A stretch of 64,000 bases of DNA from NCBI RefSeq assembly GCF_019352895.1, contig NZ_JAAAFX010000014.1, forward strand, positions 1 to 64,000. Reading direction: 5' to 3'. Shown piece after piece: positions 58,401 through 64,000 of the stretch. A model generated the notes under the pieces. That model had not been told where the DNA came from. It ran no database searches and was given only the letters and a program-made list of their open reading frames with translations. The DNA is from Variovorax boronicumulans. GTDB lineage: Bacteria > Pseudomonadota > Gammaproteobacteria > Burkholderiales > Burkholderiaceae_C. Within the stretch, counting starts at the first letter, position 1. Each line of letters opens with the position of its first letter. The translations under genes were made by a program, and so were the position numbers.

Positions 58401-58464
58401 CCGCGCACGCTGGTCCGTCCAGCCGTTCAACCAGAGCAAAGCGCGGCCACCACCGCGCTTTTTT
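58401..58464 (+). promoter_or_regulatory. Transcription attenuator of thrS (antiterminator/terminator pair)
   Basis: The terminator is AAAGCGCGG (58438-58446) paired with CCGCGCTTT (58453-58461) plus a T-run. The hexamer CCGCGC occurs twice, at 58401-58406 and at 58453-58458, and both can pair with GCGCGG at 58441-58446. Pairing with the first copy prevents the terminator. A small hairpin (GCTGG/CCAGC, 58409-58423) lies between. The first copy starts 1 base after the leader stop codon, so a ribosome that finishes the leader would cover it and favour termination. Confidence 0.7.
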
Positions 58465-58486
58465 GTTTTTCCGCCCAAGGTTTTTC

Positions 58487-60394
58487 ATGATCCAGATCAC
58501 GCTCCCTGACAACTCGCAGCGCGAGTACCCCGGCCCGGTTTCGGTGGCCGATGTGGCCCGTTCCATCGGCCCCGGCCTGGCGAAGATGACGGTCGCCGGC
58601 AAGGTCGACGGCAAGCTGGTCGATGCCAGCGACATCATCGACCACGACGCCAAGCTGCAGATCATCACGCCCAAGGACGACGAAGGGCTGGAGATCATCC
58701 GCCACTCGACGGCCCACCTGGTCGGCCACGCGGTCAAGCAGCTCTATCCGACGGCCAAGATGGTCATCGGCCCGGTGATCGACGAAGGCTTCTACTACGA
58801 CATCTCCTACGAGCGCCCCTTCACGCCCGAGGACGTGGCGGCGATCGAGGCACGCATGCGCGAGCTGATCGCGCAGGACTACGACGTGGTCAAGAAGGTC
58901 ACGCCGCGCGCCGAGGTGATCGAGGTCTTCAAGTCGCGCGGCGAGGACTACAAGCTGCGCCTGGTCGAGGACATGCCCGACGAGCAGGCCATGGGCCTCT
59001 ACTACCACCAGGAATACGTCGACATGTGCCGCGGCCCGCACGTGCCGAACACGCGTTTCCTCAAGGTCTTCAAGCTCACGAAGCTGGCCGGCGCCTACTG
59101 GCGCGGCGACGCCAAGAACGAGCAGTTGCAGCGCATCTACGGCACGGCCTGGGCCGACAAGAAGCAGCTCGAGCAGTACATCCAGCGCATCGAGGAAGCC
59201 GAGAAGCGCGACCACCGCAAGCTGGGCAAGGAGCTCGACCTGTTCCACATCGACGAGGTGGCGCCGGGCGTGGTGTTCTGGCACCCCAAGGGCTGGGCCG
59301 TGTGGCAGCAGGTCGAACAGTACATGCGCGCCATCTACCGCGACACGGGCTACTGGGAAGTCAAGGGTCCGCAGATCCTCGACAAGAGCCTGTGGGAGAA
59401 GACGGGCCACTGGCAGAACTACCGCGACAACATGTTCACGACGGAGTCGGAGAAGCGCGAGTACGCGCTCAAGCCGATGAACTGCCCGGGCCACGTGCTG
59501 ATCTTCAAGAGCGACCTGCGCAGCTACCGCGACCTGCCGCTGCGCTACGGCGAGTTCGGCCAGTGCCACCGCAACGAGCCCAGCGGCGCGCTGCACGGCA
59601 TCATGCGCGTGCGCGGCTTCACGCAGGACGACGGCCACGTCTTCTGCACGGAAGACCAGATCCTCGACGAATGCGTGGCCTACACGGCGCAGCTGCAGAA
59701 GGTCTATGCCGACTTCGGCTTCACGGACATCCTCTACAAGGTCGCGACGCGGCCCGACAACCGCGTCGGCTCCGACGAACTGTGGGACAAGGCCGAGCAC
59801 GCGGTCATGGAAGCGCTGCGCCGTTCGGGCGTGGACTTCATCATCTCGCCGGGCGACGGCGCCTTCTACGGCCCGAAGATCGAGTACACGCTCAAGGACG
59901 CGCTGGGCCGCCAGTGGCAGTGCGGCACGATGCAGGTCGACTTCAACACGGCCGAGCGCCTGGGCGGCGAGTACGTGACGGAAACGAGCGGCCGCGCGCA
60001 CCCGGTGATGCTGCACCGCGCGATCGTCGGCAGCCTCGAGCGCTTCATCGGCATGCTGATCGAACACCATGCCGGCGCACTGCCCGCATGGCTCGCGCCA
60101 GTGCAGGTGGCGGTGCTCAATATCAGCGAGGGCCAGGCCGACTACGCGGCATCCGTGGCGAAAACGCTGCAGAATCAAGGGCTTAGAGTTCAGCTCGATC
60201 TGCACAACGAGAAGATTACGTATAAAATACGCAAGCATTCGTTGCAAAAGCTTCCCTACATCATTGTCGTAGGCGACAAGGAGAAGGAAGCCGGTGCCGT
60301 CGCAGTGCGCGCCCGGGGCAATGTTGACCTCGGTGCCATGTCGGTGGAAGCGTTCTCCCAAAAGATCGCCGACGACATTCAACACAAACGCTGA
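58487..60394 (+). CDS. thrS: Threonyl-tRNA synthetase
   Basis: The 635-residue class II synthetase charges tRNA-Thr. The TGS domain covers about residues 1-60. The editing domain has the metal/deacylation motif HSTAHLVGH (His73, His77, His81). The catalytic core has the zinc ligands starting at MNCPGH, and the anticodon-binding domain covers about the last 105 residues. ATG at 58487 opens the conserved MIQITLPD; an upstream TTG lies in the terminator. It is the first gene of the thrS-infC-rpmI-rplT-pheS-pheT cluster and lies behind the attenuator. Confidence 0.98.
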   Translation: MIQITLPDNSQREYPGPVSVADVARSIGPGLAKMTVAGKVDGKLVDASDIIDHDAKLQIITPKDDEGLEIIRHSTAHLVGHAVKQLYPTAKMVIGPVIDEGFYYDISYERPFTPEDVAAIEARMRELIAQDYDVVKKVTPRAEVIEVFKSRGEDYKLRLVEDMPDEQAMGLYYHQEYVDMCRGPHVPNTRFLKVFKLTKLAGAYWRGDAKNEQLQRIYGTAWADKKQLEQYIQRIEEAEKRDHRKLGKELDLFHIDEVAPGVVFWHPKGWAVWQQVEQYMRAIYRDTGYWEVKGPQILDKSLWEKTGHWQNYRDNMFTTESEKREYALKPMNCPGHVLIFKSDLRSYRDLPLRYGEFGQCHRNEPSGALHGIMRVRGFTQDDGHVFCTEDQILDECVAYTAQLQKVYADFGFTDILYKVATRPDNRVGSDELWDKAEHAVMEALRRSGVDFIISPGDGAFYGPKIEYTLKDALGRQWQCGTMQVDFNTAERLGGEYVTETSGRAHPVMLHRAIVGSLERFIGMLIEHHAGALPAWLAPVQVAVLNISEGQADYAASVAKTLQNQGLRVQLDLHNEKITYKIRKHSLQKLPYIIVVGDKEKEAGAVAVRARGNVDLGAMSVEAFSQKIADDIQHKR

Positions 60395-60479
60395 TTTTTC
60401 GAAGCCGGTCTGTTTGTGGGCGTGGATACGACGGTGTTAGCTACAGTTTTTGTAGCAAATTGTTTGAAGGATTCTGACC

Positions 60480-61088
60480 ATCGCTACTGCATTTCGCGAC
60501 CGCCGCCACCGCGAGGAACGCCAACACCGCCTGAACCGGGAAATCATGGCCCCGGAAGTCCGCCTTGTAGGCCCGGAAAACGAGCCATTGGGTGTCATGA
60601 GTATTTCCGAGGCGCTGCGTCTGGCCGGTGAGGCCGATGTGGACCTGGTGGAGGTTGTCGCTGCGGCGAACCCTCCGGTGTGCCGCCTGATCGAGTACGG
60701 GAAGTTCAAGTACCACGAGCAGAAGAAGGCCGCCGAGGCGAAGTCGAAGCAGAAGGTCATCGAGGTCAAGGAAATCAAGTTCCGACCCGGTACCGACGAC
60801 GGCGACTACAACATCAAGATGCGCAACATCAAGCGCTTCCTTGAAGAGGGCGACAAATGCAAGATCACGCTGCGCTTCCGCGGTCGCGAGATCACGCACC
60901 AGGAGCTGGGTCTGGCCTTGCTGCAGCGCATTCGCGACGAGCTGGGCGACACCATCCTCGTCGAGCAGTTCCCCAAGCTGGAAGGCCGCCAGATGATCAT
61001 GATGATCGCACCTGGCCGCAAGAAGCCCGGCGCTGCGAAGCCGGCGCCCGCCGCAGAAGGTGCGGCACCCGCAACGGCTTCGGCCTGA
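60480..61088 (+). CDS. infC: Translation initiation factor IF-3 (AUC start codon)
   Basis: The 202-residue factor binds the 30S subunit and checks start-codon choice. The conserved N-terminus (ATAFRDRRHREERQHRLNRE) begins upstream of the first ATG, at 60546. An in-frame TGA at 60465-60467 leaves only AGG, ATT, CTG, ACC and ATC before it. ATC at 60480 has GAAGGA eight bases upstream and fits the family start. IF-3 rejecting its own rare start codon (AUU in E. coli) is the known autoregulation. The C-terminal domain has the GRQMIMMIAPG segment and an Ala/Pro-rich tail. Confidence 0.92.
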   Translation: MATAFRDRRHREERQHRLNREIMAPEVRLVGPENEPLGVMSISEALRLAGEADVDLVEVVAAANPPVCRLIEYGKFKYHEQKKAAEAKSKQKVIEVKEIKFRPGTDDGDYNIKMRNIKRFLEEGDKCKITLRFRGREITHQELGLALLQRIRDELGDTILVEQFPKLEGRQMIMMIAPGRKKPGAAKPAPAAEGAAPATASA

Positions 61089-61217
61089 GCGAACAGAGTA
61101 TTTGAAGGGATTTCGCCGGCGCTGCAAGGCGACGGTGAGATGAAGAAGTGTCTCGGGGCCAACAAGTCTGTGGAGTATCCGCAGCGCCTCGCGAGCACAA
61201 ATTAAAGGAGCATGAAC

Positions 61218-61421
61218 ATGCCCAAAATGAAGACCAAGAGCAGCGCGAAAAAACGTTTCCGCGTTCGTCCCGGTGGCACCGTCAAGCGCGGTCAAGCCTT
61301 CAAGCGTCACATCTTGACGAAGAAGACCACCAAGAACAAGCGTCACCTCCGTGGTGCAGTCGCAGTGCATGAAACCAACATGGTTTCTGTCGCCGCCATG
61401 CTGCCCGGTCGCGGCATTTAA
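61218..61421 (+). CDS. rpmI: 50S ribosomal protein L35
   Basis: The 67-residue basic ribosomal protein has the family start MPKMKTKSSAKKRFR; an ATG two codons earlier is less likely because ribosome-binding AAAGGAG lies at the right distance from 61218. It is co-transcribed with rplT, 24 bp later. The 129 bp between infC and rpmI hold no gene. Confidence 0.97.
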   Translation: MPKMKTKSSAKKRFRVRPGGTVKRGQAFKRHILTKKTTKNKRHLRGAVAVHETNMVSVAAMLPGRGI

Positions 61422-61445
61422 TTCAGACGAACAAGGAGTAAATAC

Positions 61446-61805
61446 ATGCCTCGCGTCAAACGTGGTGTAACGGCTCGCGCCCGCCACAAAAAAGTTCTCG
61501 CACTCGCCAAGGGTTTTCGCGGTCGCCGCGGTAATGTCTTCCGCGTCGCCAAACAGGCGGTGATGAAGGCAGGCCAATACGCCTACCGTGATCGTCGTAC
61601 CAAGAAGCGCGTCTTCCGTCAGCTGTGGATCGCGCGTATCAACGCCGCCTCGCGTGAACTGGGCCTGACCTACAGCCAGTTCGCCAATGGCATCCGCAAG
61701 GCCGGCATCGAGATCGACCGCAAGATGCTTGCGGACATCGCCGTGCATGACAAGGCCGCTTTTGCCGGCATCGTGGAGCAGGTCAAGGCCAAGCTGGCTG
61801 CTTGA
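61446..61805 (+). CDS. rplT: 50S ribosomal protein L20
   Basis: The 119-residue early-assembly protein of the large subunit also autoregulates its operon in several bacteria. The highly basic N-terminal half (RVKRGVTARARHKKVLALAK) and the globular C-terminus are intact. AAGGAG lies upstream of 61446. A terminator hairpin between rplT and pheS follows 55 bp after its stop. Confidence 0.98.
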   Translation: MPRVKRGVTARARHKKVLALAKGFRGRRGNVFRVAKQAVMKAGQYAYRDRRTKKRVFRQLWIARINAASRELGLTYSQFANGIRKAGIEIDRKMLADIAVHDKAAFAGIVEQVKAKLAA

Positions 61806-61822
61806 TCCCGCACAGCAGACGG

Positions 61823-61897
61823 CAGCCCTTTCGGGGGCGTCCGTTTGCGCCCACGGCACAAGGGCTGGCGCTTGAAAGAGCACCAGCCCTTTTTTAT
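61823..61897 (+). promoter_or_regulatory. Attenuator-like terminator between rplT and pheS
   Basis: AAGGGCTGG (61860-61868) pairs with CCAGCCCTT (61883-61891), with an inner GCT/AGC extension and a long T-rich tract. CAGCCCTT also occurs at 61823-61830 and can pair with AAGGGCTG at 61860-61867 instead. This gives a terminator and a competing upstream arm, as in the thrS leader. No clear leader peptide with Phe codons is seen here. Confidence 0.65.
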
Positions 61898-61916
61898 TTT
61901 TTCCCGAAGAAATCCC

Positions 61917-62993
61917 ATGAACGAGTTGGACTCTCTGGTCGACACCGCCAGTGCCGCCTTCGCCCAGGCGACGGCCCCCGCGGAGCTTGAAAACGCCAAG
62001 GCGCTGTTTCTCGGCAAGGCCGGCCGCATCACGGAGCTGATGAAGGGCATGGCCCAGCTGCCGGTCGACGAGAAGAAGTCGCGCGGCGCCGCGATCAACG
62101 TGGCCAAGCAGGCGATCGAGGCCGCGCTGAACGAGCGTCGCCAGCAACTCGCCGACGAGGAGCTCGCGGTGCAACTGCGCGCCGAGGCGCTCGACGTGAC
62201 CCTGCCGGGCCGCAAGCACGCCGGTGGCGGCCTGCACCCCGTGAGCCGCACGCTGGAGCGCATCGAGGCGATCTTCTCGAGCATGGGCTTCGACGTGGCC
62301 GACGGCCCCGAGATCGAAAGCGACTGGCACAGCTTCACCTCGCTCAACAACCCGCCCAACCATCCGGCGCGTTCGATGCAGGACACCTTCTACGTCGACA
62401 TCAACGGCGACGACGGCGTGCCCTACAACCTGCGTCCGCACACCAGCCCGATGCAGGTGCGCTACGCCCACCAGCACATCAAGAAGCACGCCGCCGCCTT
62501 CGAGGCCGCGGCCGCAGACAGCACCGGCACGCTCAAGGCGCCCGAGATCCGCGTGATCGCGCCGGGCCGCACCTACCGTGTGGACAGCGACGCCACGCAT
62601 TCGCCGATGTTCCACCAGTGCGAAGGCCTGTGGCTGGGCGAGAACGTGAGCTTCAAGGACCTGAAGGTCGTGTTCACCGACTTCTGTCGTACCTTCTTCG
62701 AGAGCGACGACCTGGTGCTGCGTTTCCGCCCCAGCTTCTTCCCGTTCACCGAGCCCAGCGCCGAGATCGACATCCAGTTCCAGAGCGGCCCGCTGGCCGG
62801 CCGCTGGCTCGAGGTCGCGGGCTCCGGCCAGGTGCACCCCAACGTCGTGCGCAACATGGGGCTGGACCCCGAGCGCTACATCGGCTTCGCCTTCGGCATG
62901 GGCCCGGACCGGCTCACCATGCTGCGCTATGGCGTGAGCGACCTCCGGCTGTTCTTCGACGGCGACCTGCGTTTCCTCTCGCAATTCCGCTGA
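61917..62993 (+). CDS. pheS: Phenylalanyl-tRNA synthetase alpha subunit
   Basis: The 358-residue catalytic subunit belongs to the tetrameric class II enzyme. The N-terminal coiled coil (about residues 1-90) contacts tRNA. The motif-2 loop is in RVIAPGRTYRVDSDATHSPM, and motif 3 is in GFAFGMGPDRLTMLRYG. ATG at 61917 matches the family start; the frame extends through the terminator without a better one. pheT follows 36 bp later. Confidence 0.97.
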   Translation: MNELDSLVDTASAAFAQATAPAELENAKALFLGKAGRITELMKGMAQLPVDEKKSRGAAINVAKQAIEAALNERRQQLADEELAVQLRAEALDVTLPGRKHAGGGLHPVSRTLERIEAIFSSMGFDVADGPEIESDWHSFTSLNNPPNHPARSMQDTFYVDINGDDGVPYNLRPHTSPMQVRYAHQHIKKHAAAFEAAAADSTGTLKAPEIRVIAPGRTYRVDSDATHSPMFHQCEGLWLGENVSFKDLKVVFTDFCRTFFESDDLVLRFRPSFFPFTEPSAEIDIQFQSGPLAGRWLEVAGSGQVHPNVVRNMGLDPERYIGFAFGMGPDRLTMLRYGVSDLRLFFDGDLRFLSQFR

Positions 62994-63029
62994 TCCAGCC
63001 CCGACAACGCCCCGAACGAGAACGAGAAG

Positions 63030-64000
63030 ATGCAATTCCCCGAATCCTGGTTGCGCGAGTTCTGCAACCCGCCGCTGTCCAGCGCCGACCTGGCCGAGAC
63101 GCTCACCATGGGCGGCTTCGAAGTCGAAGAGCGCCGTCCTGTCGCGCCCCCCTTCAGCAAGATCGTCGTCGGCGAAATCAAGGAAGCCGAACAGCACCCC
63201 AATGCCGATCGCCTGCGCGTGTGCCAGGTCGACGTGGGGCAGGGCGCTTTGCTCAACATCGTCTGCGGCGCGCCGAATGCGCGTGTGGGCATCAAGGTGC
63301 CGTGCGCGCTGGTCGGTGCCGAACTGCCGCCAGGTGAAGACGGCAAGCCTTTCCTGATCAAGCTGGGCAAGCTGCGCGGCGTCGAGAGCCAGGGCATGCT
63401 GTGCTCGGCGCGCGAACTCAAGCTCAGCGAAGACCATGGCGGCCTGCTCGAGCTGGCCGGCGATGCGCCCGTCGGCGCCGACGTGCGCGACGTCCTCAAG
63501 CTCGACGACGCGCTGCTCACGCTCAAGCTCACGCCGAACCTGGCGCACGGCCTCAGCGTCTACGGCATCGCGCGCGAACTGTCCGCGCTGACCGGCACGC
63601 CACTGGCCACGCCCGCCATCGCATCCGTCGCTGCGGCGCATGCCGATCGCCTGCCGGTGAAGGTGGAAGCGCCCGAACTGTGCGGCCGCTTCTCCGGCCG
63701 CATCGTGCGCGACGTCGACACCCGCACCGCCACGCCGGCCTGGATGGTCGAGCGCCTTGCACGCTGCGGCCAGCGCAGCGTCTCGCCGCTGGTCGACATC
63801 TCGAACTACGTGATGTTCGAGTACGGCCAGCCGACCCACATCTTCGACCTCGACAAGATCCACGGCGGCCTCACGGTGCGCTGGGGCCAGGCCGGCGAAC
63901 AGCTCAAGCTGCTCAACGGCAACACCGTGACCGTCGATGCCAAGGTCGGCGTGATCGCGGACGAACGCGAAGTCGAATCGCTGGCCGGCATCATGGGCGG
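63030..64000 (+). CDS. pheT: Phenylalanyl-tRNA synthetase beta subunit (5' part)
   Basis: The first 323 residues of the beta subunit are present; the gene runs off the right edge. The N-terminal MQFPESWLREF, the EMAP/tRNA-binding (OB) domain at about residues 40-150 and the start of the editing region (VDISNYVMFEYGQPTHIFD) are seen. ATG at 63030 has a GAGAAG site. Confidence 0.97.
   Translation, partial: MQFPESWLREFCNPPLSSADLAETLTMGGFEVEERRPVAPPFSKIVVGEIKEAEQHPNADRLRVCQVDVGQGALLNIVCGAPNARVGIKVPCALVGAELPPGEDGKPFLIKLGKLRGVESQGMLCSARELKLSEDHGGLLELAGDAPVGADVRDVLKLDDALLTLKLTPNLAHGLSVYGIARELSALTGTPLATPAIASVAAAHADRLPVKVEAPELCGRFSGRIVRDVDTRTATPAWMVERLARCGQRSVSPLVDISNYVMFEYGQPTHIFDLDKIHGGLTVRWGQAGEQLKLLNGNTVTVDAKVGVIADEREVESLAGIMG

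Noticed and set aside
60546..61088. infC starting at the first ATG
   Set aside because: It would remove the highly conserved N-terminal 22 residues of IF-3, which are encoded in frame just upstream behind a good ribosome-binding site.
61802..61990. A TTG-started frame with Phe residues as a pheS leader peptide
   Set aside because: It starts inside the rplT stop region without a ribosome-binding site, has no stop before pheS, and its Phe run comes from the terminator T-tract.

Overview
The window looks like chromosomal DNA of a high-GC betaproteobacterium, most likely a Comamonadaceae (Variovorax-like) member of the Burkholderiales. The basis is the very high GC content, two Bug-type (tripartite tricarboxylate) solute-binding proteins, the hom-thrC-moeA-moaD-moaE-clpB neighbourhood, and the closeness of the housekeeping proteins to that family. 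This assignment is inference from sequence character, not from a search. The window opens in the 3' end of a 5S rRNA and ends inside pheT.

Layout. 1-100: 5S rRNA end and its terminator. 0.3-5.2 kb, minus strand: a VOC/GyrI-like/WYL-regulator operon, then phoH, bcp and an Mth938-like gene. 5.3-17.7 kb, plus strand: alaA-hom-thrC, then molybdenum cofactor genes mobB-moeA-moaD-moaE (broken by an antisense dapA-like gene), an antisense Bug gene, clpB behind a heat-shock-type promoter, a small membrane protein and a methyltransferase. 17.8-28 kb: a Liv-type ABC importer plus acyl-CoA ligase (minus), divergent from tetR-enoyl-CoA hydratase-thiolase and arfB. A pair of inverted structured repeats lies between livM and livH. 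28-35 kb: SulP transporter, AraC regulator, MFS transporter, DUF457 membrane protein, FMN-riboswitch-controlled ribH2 and a YcaQ-type DNA glycosylase.

35.1-43.2 kb, minus strand: a complete hydantoin-utilisation operon (LysR upstream; polar-amino-acid ABC importer; D-carbamoylase; hydantoinase; two racemases). 43.4-54.6 kb: a second catabolic island of unknown substrate (sugar isomerase, DUF993, Gfo/Idh/MocA, Bug protein, enolase-superfamily enzyme, NMT1-type ABC importer, TetR, ThDP enzyme). It is tied together by three copies of one 21-bp operator-like site. 54.6-58.2 kb: SWIB-domain protein, DMT exporter, gamma-glutamylcyclotransferase-like protein and isocitrate lyase. 58.3-64 kb: the translation operon thrS-infC-rpmI-rplT-pheS-pheT.

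The most interesting regulatory signals are: a threonine-rich leader peptide with a competing antiterminator/terminator upstream of thrS; a similar competing terminator before pheS; an AUC start codon for infC; the covarying inverted repeat pair in the liv operon; and the three-site TetR regulon. No CRISPR array, prophage, insertion sequence or tRNA gene was seen.
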